Shown here one piece after another: positions 44,290 through 50,257 of a stretch of 50,257 nt of DNA. Positions within the stretch are counted from its first letter, which is position 1. Every line of letters starts with the position of its first letter. The stretch covers positions 1-50,257 of the forward strand of contig JADZFO010000032.1 in the NCBI GenBank assembly GCA_020849855.1, given 5' to 3'. The notes beneath the pieces are model-generated. The model did no database searches, was not told the origin of the DNA, and saw only the letters and a list, made by a program, of their open reading frames with translations. Both the position numbers and the translations under genes were made by a program. The DNA comes from a bacterium (GTDB lineage: Bacteria; 4484-113; JAFGCY01).

Positions 44290-44520
44290 ATGCGTGTGTA
44301 CGAATACAGCGCGGTTGTTGAGTATGACCCTGAGGCCAGGCGCTACATCGGCTACGTGCCGGCCCTGCGTGGTGCGCACACTGAAGCCGACTCCATTGAG
44401 GAGCTTCGCCTGCGGCTTGAAGAGGTTGTTGAGCTGATCCTTGAGGAAATGGACGAGCAGGGGGCGCCTGAAGCTGCTGAGACAGTCATCGGGCTGGAAA
44501 AGGTGGTTGTCCAGCGATGA
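44290..44520 (+). CDS. hicB: HicB-type antitoxin
   Basis: A 76-residue HicB-fold protein: the beta-strands EYSAVVEYDPEARRYIGYVPALRGAHTEADSIEEL and the amphipathic helix RLRLEEVVELILEEM are typical. It is the short form, without the C-terminal ribbon-helix-helix or HTH that many HicB antitoxins use to bind their promoter, so autoregulation may depend on the complex or be absent. Start ATG 44290 is chosen over the open frame to 44212. Its stop overlaps the start of hicA by 4 nt (ATGA), giving antitoxin-first order with translational coupling. Confidence 0.88.
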   Translation: MRVYEYSAVVEYDPEARRYIGYVPALRGAHTEADSIEELRLRLEEVVELILEEMDEQGAPEAAETVIGLEKVVVQR

Positions 44521-44753
44521 ACCCCCTGCCACGTATCAATGCCAGTCACATGGCAAAGGTACTTGAGCGTGCGGGTTTCATCTGTGTACGAAGCCGGGGC
44601 AGCCACTTTGCCTACCGGCATCCTGACGGACGATTGACCTCCATACCTTTCCATGGCTCCGGGACACTTTCTGCCCGGCTGATAAACCAGATCATTGACC
44701 AGGCACAACTAAGTGCCGAGGAATACACCCGGCTGGTGGCTGAAAGCCGCTAG
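44517..44753 (+). CDS. hicA: HicA-type mRNA interferase toxin
   Basis: A 78-residue HicA toxin with a double-stranded-RNA-binding-like fold. The active His is His30 in RSRGSHFAYRHPDGR, the family's G-S-H signature; the helix HMAKVLERAGF and the C-terminal LINQIIDQAQLSAEEY are also typical. HicA cleaves mRNA when not bound by HicB. All key residues are present, so the toxin should be functional. It overlaps hicB by 4 nt. Confidence 0.9.
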   Translation: MNPLPRINASHMAKVLERAGFICVRSRGSHFAYRHPDGRLTSIPFHGSGTLSARLINQIIDQAQLSAEEYTRLVAESR

Positions 44754-44796
44754 ACCCTGATTTGACCTTTCATCTCAAATCGTTATCATTCCTGCC

Positions 44797-45249
44797 ATGC
44801 TTGACTGGTTCAAAAAGAAGCCGCAGAAGCTGGAAAGCCTGAATGACGATGCGCTGCGCTGGAGTGTGGCGCGCCTCAGCGATCCCACCGGCGACTGCAT
44901 GGTTCGCTATCTAGGCGACAAGTCGCTGGCCGGCCACCCCGAGCTGCCCTGGCGCTTTGGCGTGGCCATCGAGCACCGCTTTGAGGATCAGCAGCGCGAT
45001 ATTCTTGACCCGCTCTATGACCAGATCGAGGACAGGCTGATGGAACTGCTGGCCCTGCCTCCGCGCCGCGGGCTGCTGACGCTCGTCCTGCGGGACCAGC
45101 GCATGGTGGAATGGATCTCCTACTGCCGCAGTGATGCCGATGCGCAGGCCGTGCTGGAAGGGCTGAAGGACTTCTTTGGCAATGGCCTGACCGCCATGGG
45201 CGCGGATGACCCGAAGTGGGAGGTGTTCCGGCAGTTCACCCCGCGCTGA
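44797..45249 (+). CDS. DUF695-like hypothetical protein
   Basis: A 150-residue soluble protein. The layout resembles DUF695: a strand pair near the start, HPELPWRFGVAIEHRF, then an acidic helix with LYDQIEDRLMELL, then RRGLLTLVLRDQRMVEWISYCRSDADAQAVLEGL. The assignment is from pattern memory and moderate. Start ATG 44797 follows TATCAT (44784-44789) by 7 nt, so it has its own leaderless promoter and need not be part of hicBA. It converges with the hydrolase gene ending at 45262. Confidence 0.6.
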   Translation: MLDWFKKKPQKLESLNDDALRWSVARLSDPTGDCMVRYLGDKSLAGHPELPWRFGVAIEHRFEDQQRDILDPLYDQIEDRLMELLALPPRRGLLTLVLRDQRMVEWISYCRSDADAQAVLEGLKDFFGNGLTAMGADDPKWEVFRQFTPR

Positions 45250-45261
45250 GCAGAACCCGGG

Positions 45262-46389
45262 TCAGTACCGGCTCAGCGCAGCGCCGCTGATCTCCGAGCG
45301 CAGGCGCCGCGGGGCAGGGCGCTGCAGGCTGAGCACAGTGGTCAGCCAGTGCTGCATGTCCGACAGGTAAGTGCCGCAGAAACAGGGCCCCAGGTTGAAG
45401 GGCAGGCCCGGACGGTGGATCGCATGGTCGCCGCCGGGATAGCTGGCGATGCTCAGATGTGGCAGGTAATGCGCGCTGCGGAAAGCCTCCACGCGGCGCA
45501 CGAACTCGTTGGACGGCACCACAAAGTCACGGTCGCCATAGATCAGCAGCAGCGGGCAGTCCAGGCGCGCGAGGATCGGCAGGGGGTCGAAATCCAGGTC
45601 CTCGTTGTCCCAGCGGAAGGGCAGTGGCGCAAGGCCGCGGCGCAGCGCCCCCGGGCTGTTCTGCGGCGAAGGTTCATCCAGCACCCTGGGCAGGCGCGCG
45701 GCGCGGTACCAGACCTGGCTCTGCGCGTCCTTCAGGCGGTGGTAAAGCCTGCGCCAGCCGCGGCCGGAGCGGCTGAAATTCCACAGCGCGCGGCGCAGCG
45801 CCCGGGCCTGGCGGCCCAGGGTGCCGGCCAGCATTCCACAGCTGTAGTAAGTCAGGATCTCGCCCAGGGGCATCGCCGGCTGGGACAGGCCGATGACAAA
45901 GGCCGGCTGCTCCACCAGCTCCGCCGCGCGCAGGGTGGCGGCGCCGCCAAGGCTGTAGCCCCAGAAGCCCACCCGCGCAGGGTCCACCTGCGGGTGCCGG
46001 CACAGGGCCTGCCAGGCAGCGGCGGCATCCCGGGCCTGCTGCTCCAGCGCCAGCAGGCTGGGCCGGCCCCTGCTGTGGCCGGTGCCGCGCTTGTCATAGA
46101 ACAGCACGGCCAGACCAAGGCGGGCGAAGAAGTCGGCATAGAAGTTGTAGAAGTGGCGCAGGCCCAGGAACATGCCGTGCACCAGCACCACCCCGGGGTG
46201 CGGCCCCGGACTGAGCGGCAGCAGCAGCGTGCCGCTGAGCTGCACGCCTTCGCTTTCGAAGCTGACTTCCTGGCGGCGATAAGGCCGGGTGGCCCGGCGC
46301 CACAGATAAGCGCCCGCCCCCAGGAGCAGCAGGCCGCCAAAGACGGCCGGCACAGTCAAAAGCGCAAAGCCAGCACGTGCCAGTCTCAT
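45262..46389 (-). CDS. Alpha/beta hydrolase, membrane anchored
   Basis: A serine hydrolase of about 375 residues. An N-terminal hydrophobic helix (LTVPAVFGGLLLLGAGAYL) suggests an inner-membrane anchor. The hydrolase core has VVLVHGMFLG (oxyanion region), YDKRGTGHSRGRPS, the nucleophile elbow GYSLGG (Ser146), LLLIYGDRDFVVP (acid) and PGGDHAI (base His). A large cap lies between elbow and acid. The form resembles BAAT/dienelactone-type and DUF-class membrane esterases; substrate unknown. The frame extends to TTG 46431 (14 more residues); I prefer ATG 46389 because it begins the membrane helix, without strong ribosome-site support for either. Confidence 0.82.
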   Translation of the reverse strand: MRLARAGFALLTVPAVFGGLLLLGAGAYLWRRATRPYRRQEVSFESEGVQLSGTLLLPLSPGPHPGVVLVHGMFLGLRHFYNFYADFFARLGLAVLFYDKRGTGHSRGRPSLLALEQQARDAAAAWQALCRHPQVDPARVGFWGYSLGGAATLRAAELVEQPAFVIGLSQPAMPLGEILTYYSCGMLAGTLGRQARALRRALWNFSRSGRGWRRLYHRLKDAQSQVWYRAARLPRVLDEPSPQNSPGALRRGLAPLPFRWDNEDLDFDPLPILARLDCPLLLIYGDRDFVVPSNEFVRRVEAFRSAHYLPHLSIASYPGGDHAIHRPGLPFNLGPCFCGTYLSDMQHWLTTVLSLQRPAPRRLRSEISGAALSRY

Positions 46390-46463
46390 GCCTTCATTGA
46401 CCCGCCGCGCCGCCGCGGGTTCCGCAGTCAAGCCTGGTGCTGATGTAGCTGCGCGCTGCAGGC

Positions 46464-47153
46464 TTAGCCCATGCGCAGCCAGTCGAAGGTGGCGCTCTCA
46501 TAGGCATAGCGCGTGTTGGCACGGGCGGCGATGAGGTAGACGACAAGCAGCAGGGGGAGCAGGCTGAGGCCGCGGCCGTCCAGCAGGCTCAAGCCGAGGC
46601 CCGGCATCAGCGCGATGCTGAGGCCCAGGGCCACGGCCCAGTTGACCGCGGTCAGCGGGTGCAGGAAGGACAGCAGGCCCATGCGGTCGCCCTCATGCAC
46701 GGGGCTTGGCAGCATGCGGTAGTAGTAGTCCAGGCGGCGGCCAAGGCTGACCCCGGGGCCGGTGCGCAGGGCTTTATCCAGCTGGCGCTGCAGGGGCAGC
46801 AGGTGCGCGCCCTGCAGTGATTCGCTGACCGCGAACTCTTCGGGCTCCATATAAGGGTCAAGGAAAAGCAGGCGGCGGCCCTTGTCGCTGAGCGCCAGGG
46901 CGAAGGCCTGCTGCTTCTTCTGCAGGTCGCTCTGGCGCATGAAGTACAGCACCGGCAGCAGGATGGCGGCAGCGCCGACATGCCAGTACCACGCCACCTG
47001 CGGGGTCAGGCTGTCCCAGGGCAGCAGGGCCTCGACGGCCGCAACGATCAGGGCGCAGAAGATCAGCAGCCGGCCGAAGGAGTCCTGCCGGTTGCGCAGG
47101 CGCTCCTCATGCTTGAGCAGCCAGGGGGGATAGCGCCGGGTATTCCACGCCAC
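46464..47153 (-). CDS. Hypothetical membrane protein with four TM helices
   Basis: A 229-residue protein with likely membrane helices at about 27-45, 53-71, 180-199 and 207-222 and a cytoplasmic loop of about 105 residues between the pairs (LLFLDPYMEPEEFAVSESLQGAHLLPLQRQLDKAL). No family recognised. The start is set at GTG 47153 because TACACT (47160-47165) lies 6 nt upstream and the sequence upstream of that changes composition sharply; the open frame to 47240 would run into the AT-rich island. Confidence 0.6.
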   Translation of the reverse strand: MAWNTRRYPPWLLKHEERLRNRQDSFGRLLIFCALIVAAVEALLPWDSLTPQVAWYWHVGAAAILLPVLYFMRQSDLQKKQQAFALALSDKGRRLLFLDPYMEPEEFAVSESLQGAHLLPLQRQLDKALRTGPGVSLGRRLDYYYRMLPSPVHEGDRMGLLSFLHPLTAVNWAVALGLSIALMPGLGLSLLDGRGLSLLPLLLVVYLIAARANTRYAYESATFDWLRMG

Positions 47154-47196
47154 GGCTTGAGTGTAGCAGAGTGGACCAGTATCTCGTGTTTGACAA

Positions 47197-48351
47197 CTAT
47201 ATGCCGACGAGCATCCTGTTGATTGATTCATTCCATGCAAGCTTCAAACTTTTCGGAACTCTTTTTTCGCGAAGTTTGTTCACTAAGAGTTCATTGAAAG
47301 TAGTTCTGCCTAGCTTGCCGATATTTATCAATTGCATCTCCAGCCAACCTGCAATCTCGAGGAAATTGATTTCATGTCCTTGTCCAAAGTAAGTTTGCGC
47401 TTGGCGCAGGACCTCTTGATCTCTTGGAAGTTCCTTCAGTATAAAGATGTAATCTACTATTTCATTCGGAGCAATCTTGTCCATGAATGTCTGAACGAGT
47501 CGGTTCTTGTCTAATGGACGAACAGTTACCTCTATGCTGAATAGAACCGTAACTCCAGAGGTAATCGTAATATCTCCAGCGGTACCGGAAGCTTTATCAG
47601 CAACATTAATGCCTTGTGTATCAACAGTCCAATTTAGTCCGTAGACTTTAACTATCGTTTCGAACATGCAGCTTGCCAACATAAGTGGAAAGAGACCACC
47701 GCTCGGTGTATTTATCACGGATTGAAGTAAAAGAATGTACTGCTTAACGCTAAGGCGGTTTACTGCAGCAACCGCAACATCCGAATCTTCGCGAAGCATC
47801 AGGAAGCGATAAATAAGCCTACTAAGAATCGCAACAGCACCTTCATGGGTAGTTTCTCTAAGTTCGTCTATCAAAGCCAACATCGCTTGGTGCGCGGCTT
47901 TATCCCGCACTTGGTTCTCGGCTTCAGGGGTGAATGTAAACTGCCTTCTAAACACATTCAGGTACGGCCCTTTGGAACACGGTATGGCGTTCTTTCGCAA
48001 GAACGGGTTAACGATTCTCTCGTCAATGTCTCTTCCATTATAAGACTTACCAGAAAGCGAGATATAGGGTCGGGCCAAGTTCCTATCGGGCAGGAAAATT
48101 CTAACAAGTAGTACGCCAACAAGAGCCTCTCTGTATGCTTGAGTCTTTGATGTAAACAGAGTCTCAATTGATACTACTAAGTCCTCGCGCAATTGAGGGA
48201 TCAGGTTTTGACGAAATTCGACTTCAACCTGTTCCAAAGTCTGGTCGAGAAATGCGACTCCATCTTGTACAGGAAAAACTACCTTCTCTGTACTTCCTCC
48301 TAGTAGTTCGTCCATAAGACCTCTTGCCTCATTCCTTTCGAAGAGTGGCAT
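47197..48351 (-). CDS. Probable type II restriction endonuclease
   Basis: A 384-residue protein encoded just downstream of, and overlapping by 52 bp, an adenine methyltransferase gene, the usual layout of a type II system. The segment RPYISLSGKSYNGRDIDERIVNPFLRKNAIP recalls the SacI-type endonuclease family; the assignment is tentative. A possible PD-(D/E)XK core is D260 (AGDITI) and E274-V-T (FSIEVTVRPLD), an unusual E-x-T in place of E-x-K. Codon use is AT-rich, unlike the neighbours, consistent with recent transfer. The exact start is uncertain: ATG 48351 or the in-frame ATG at residue 13. Confidence 0.65.
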   Translation of the reverse strand: MPLFERNEARGLMDELLGGSTEKVVFPVQDGVAFLDQTLEQVEVEFRQNLIPQLREDLVVSIETLFTSKTQAYREALVGVLLVRIFLPDRNLARPYISLSGKSYNGRDIDERIVNPFLRKNAIPCSKGPYLNVFRRQFTFTPEAENQVRDKAAHQAMLALIDELRETTHEGAVAILSRLIYRFLMLREDSDVAVAAVNRLSVKQYILLLQSVINTPSGGLFPLMLASCMFETIVKVYGLNWTVDTQGINVADKASGTAGDITITSGVTVLFSIEVTVRPLDKNRLVQTFMDKIAPNEIVDYIFILKELPRDQEVLRQAQTYFGQGHEINFLEIAGWLEMQLINIGKLGRTTFNELLVNKLREKRVPKSLKLAWNESINRMLVGI

Positions 48352-49274
48352 AATTTAGCCGGCGCTTCACGTCTGTTCCAATTCCCATAGCACTCGGTCA
48401 TCAATCTGCAGTCGTAACCGGAAACGGCAACTCTTCCCTTAGCTGATTGCAGCACCTTTGCTAGTTCTAAGTGCTCGGTGTTACTCAGCTCAAATCCATA
48501 GGCTTTGCTATCCCCGCGAGATTCGTGGGGATATGGCGGATCACAGTAAAACAAAGTATCTGGACCATCGTAAGTTTTTATGATGTCTACGGCCGGTCGA
48601 TTTTCTATCTGAACACGGAGTAATCTCTCTGCAATCTCTGCAAGTCCATCTATTCCGCCTAGCCACCTTGAAACTACTCCTGACATTCCTGAGCGGCTTG
48701 TATCCTTACAGTTTGCCCAGCGACCAAGCGTGGCTGTTTGAGCAAGTCCCGTTCGCACCTGCCTCGCCCTCACGAAAAACAATCGCGCTCGTTCAAGCGG
48801 AGGCGTCTGACTTGGAATATAGTTACATGCCCGTTGGAACTCGGTTCTAGAAAAAGGTGTCAGCGCCAATTTCATTATTAGTTCCGTCGGTTGATCTCTT
48901 AGAACTCTGAAGAAGTTGACAACTTCGCCGTCTATGTCATTGTATGTCTCCACTGGAGACTGTTGCCTGTTCAGAAGTACCGCCGCTGAACCCGCAAATG
49001 GTTCACAGTAGTGTTTGCAATCCGGTAGGATAGGAAGGAGCCACTCGAGGTGACTGTATTTGCCTCCATACCAGCCGAATGCAATTTTTTTCGAACCTCG
49101 CTTCTTAGTCTTCAGTTCGGAAAGCTTGATTGAAGGCATCTGGGCGTGATCTCTTGCTCGCAGGGGTTGAGGCAGTCTCCTAACAGTGTCTGCCGCTACT
49201 TGGATTTCGTGCTCCGAGTCTGCCGCTGAAAAAATCGGTGACAACCTTCTGCTGCTGGGCTGTTGTTTGGACAT
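48300..49274 (-). CDS. D12-class DNA adenine-N6 methyltransferase
   Basis: A 324-residue Dam-like methyltransferase. The order of motifs is that of the alpha (D12) class: GWYGGK (67-72) and CEPFAGSAAVLLNR (motif I, about 90-103) for SAM binding, YNDID (111-115), then the catalytic DPPY at 245-248 (YCDPPYPHESRG). It should protect host DNA from the neighbouring endonuclease by methylating adenine in the same site. The first 45 residues lack a domain and ATG 49139 is an alternative start. AT-rich composition marks the pair (about 47170-49340) as an acquired island. Confidence 0.92.
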   Translation of the reverse strand: MSKQQPSSRRLSPIFSAADSEHEIQVAADTVRRLPQPLRARDHAQMPSIKLSELKTKKRGSKKIAFGWYGGKYSHLEWLLPILPDCKHYCEPFAGSAAVLLNRQQSPVETYNDIDGEVVNFFRVLRDQPTELIMKLALTPFSRTEFQRACNYIPSQTPPLERARLFFVRARQVRTGLAQTATLGRWANCKDTSRSGMSGVVSRWLGGIDGLAEIAERLLRVQIENRPAVDIIKTYDGPDTLFYCDPPYPHESRGDSKAYGFELSNTEHLELAKVLQSAKGRVAVSGYDCRLMTECYGNWNRREAPAKLCHSSKGMRQEVLWTNY

Positions 49275-49327
49275 GTCGAATTTAGCTTACCATTTTCTCG
49301 CTCAACAGAGGTTCTTTGACTGGAGAT

Positions 49328-50101
49328 TCAGCCGATGCTTAGATTTGCCTGGCGGCGCAGGTGCTCCAGCGCGTAGTCATAGTTCGCCTTGTCGTCGATG
49401 TCATAGGCGATCGAGGCATCGCTGAGGGAGACACCCCGCGCCGGGCCGCCGGTGAGGCGCTCCAGGCGCTGCTCGATGGCGCTCAGGCGCAGGCGCCCGG
49501 TGAGCAGGGCCAGTGCGATGGGCCAGCCGATCAGGGTCGCTAGACGGTGCGGCCATTTGCGGTGGGCGTAGAAGTCGTGCATCAGGGGCAGGTTGGACTT
49601 CAGCAGGCGGCCTTCCATGAAGAGGGCCGAGCCCATGGTGACAAGGCCGCCGTCGAGACGGTTGAAGCTGTTGGGCGCGCCGGGGTACTGGGCCAGGAAG
49701 ACCTCGCGGCTGACCAGCGGCGCGGCAAAGGCCGCCCCGGCGCCGCGGGCCTGGCTGACAAAGGCGCTGAGCGCGGCGGCGGTGACGAAGGGCAGGTCCG
49801 GGCTGAGGATGAGATATTCGTGCCCCTCGCCCCCGAGGTGCTCAAAGCCGCGCTGGATGTTATCCACCACGCTCTGGCCTTCCTGGATATGCGCGATATC
49901 CGCGGGAATCCGCTCGCGCAGCTCCGGCGCGCCGACCACCGCCACCGCGTCCAGCTCGAGGGCCTCGCGGGCAGCCGCCATGGCGGCGGTCAGCAGGCTG
50001 CGCCCGCCCAGCTCAAGCAGGGCCTTGACCGGGCTGTCGCTGAGCGCCTGCAGCTCGGCCGGCAGTCGCCCTCCCGCGGTGATGATCACATGCAGTGCCA
50101 C
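49328..50101 (-). CDS. NTP-transferase-like protein (MobA/GlmU type)
   Basis: A 257-residue nucleotidyltransferase-fold protein. The N-terminus HVIITAGGRLP and SDSPVKALLELGGRSLL are the nucleotide-binding loop and the catalytic-Lys region; LILSPDLPFVT supplies the metal-binding Asp. The second half (LIGWPIALALLTGRLRLSAIEQRLERLTGG, then DIDDKANYDYALEHL) fits the family that follows the MobA-like fold with a C-terminal DIDxxxDY segment. Start is taken as GTG 50101, 6 nt after CATACT (50108-50113); ATG 50116 is an alternative and the frame is open to 50218. The substrate cannot be told. The 3' end abuts the AT-rich restriction island. Confidence 0.8.
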   Translation of the reverse strand: MALHVIITAGGRLPAELQALSDSPVKALLELGGRSLLTAAMAAAREALELDAVAVVGAPELRERIPADIAHIQEGQSVVDNIQRGFEHLGGEGHEYLILSPDLPFVTAAALSAFVSQARGAGAAFAAPLVSREVFLAQYPGAPNSFNRLDGGLVTMGSALFMEGRLLKSNLPLMHDFYAHRKWPHRLATLIGWPIALALLTGRLRLSAIEQRLERLTGGPARGVSLSDASIAYDIDDKANYDYALEHLRRQANLSIG

Positions 50102-50209
50102 GACATTAGTATGCATGGTGGAGCGATGGTGACAGGCTACAGGTGACAGAAGGACAAAGGCGAAAGGCAGAATGAAATGCCGCGTTGGAGCATCGAAGTC
50201 TCGGAGCGC

Positions 50210-50257
50210 CGGCTGCAAGCCGGCTATCCCTGGCTTGAAGAGGCCGGCTTGCAGCCG
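50210..50257. repeat. Large inverted repeat at the window edge
   Basis: CGGCTGCAAGCCGGC (50210-50224) and its exact complement (50243-50257) form a 15-bp stem with an 18-nt loop, in non-coding DNA upstream of the NTP-transferase gene. The segment just before (50140-50170) has AAGGC-type low-complexity units. The repeat may continue past the window. Confidence 0.65.

Overview
The window is 50 kb of high-GC bacterial chromosome from a Gram-negative-type (diderm) organism. Two outer-membrane porins, one carrying an SLH domain and coiled coil, and seven probable lipoproteins show an outer membrane. SLH-anchored porins are known from Cyanobacteria, Deinococcus-Thermus, Armatimonadota and related candidate phyla. 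I cannot name the lineage. No rRNA, tRNA, CRISPR array or phage genes were seen. About fifteen genes have a -10-like box only 5-9 nt before the start codon and no Shine-Dalgarno, which points to frequent leaderless transcription.

Region 1 (1-6.5 kb): a hairpin-rich non-coding stretch, then a minus-strand operon of two paralogous chemoreceptors (one interrupted by an in-frame amber codon) and a small porin. A single-domain response regulator is divergent from it. Region 2 (6.5-21 kb): mutS carrying two repeat-derived in-frame insertions; a HEPN/MNT toxin-antitoxin pair; a membrane protein; a large cohesin/dockerin-like lipoprotein; a methyltransferase; a membrane-anchored FG-GAP-like protein; tyrS, whose 3' end has apparently been swapped by a small cassette encoding a GxxExxY nuclease-like protein; and an SLH porin. 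A 400-bp divergent spacer at 20.7-21.1 kb holds DnaA-box-like sites.

Region 3 (21-42 kb): mostly cell-surface proteins. These are a subtilisin-type protease fused to dockerin-like repeats and a propeller, a carboxypeptidase-regulatory-repeat lipoprotein, a small lipoprotein, a GT4 glycosyltransferase, a polysaccharide deacetylase, and a near-tandem array of four lipoproteins. The protease and all four array members end in exactly seven copies of one repeat, which I read as an undescribed seven-bladed beta-propeller closed by a Velcro strand. Three array members also share an unnamed N-terminal domain, and the number of PKD domains varies (3, 2, 0, 4).

Region 4 (42-50 kb): a GlmL-type ATPase away from any visible glutamate mutase, a hicBA toxin-antitoxin pair, a DUF695-like protein, an alpha/beta hydrolase, a membrane protein, a conspicuously AT-rich type II restriction-modification island, and an NTP-transferase-like protein. 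Short inverted-repeat elements built from low-complexity units recur across the window (mutS, tyrS, 30.4-30.6 kb), sometimes inside essential genes.
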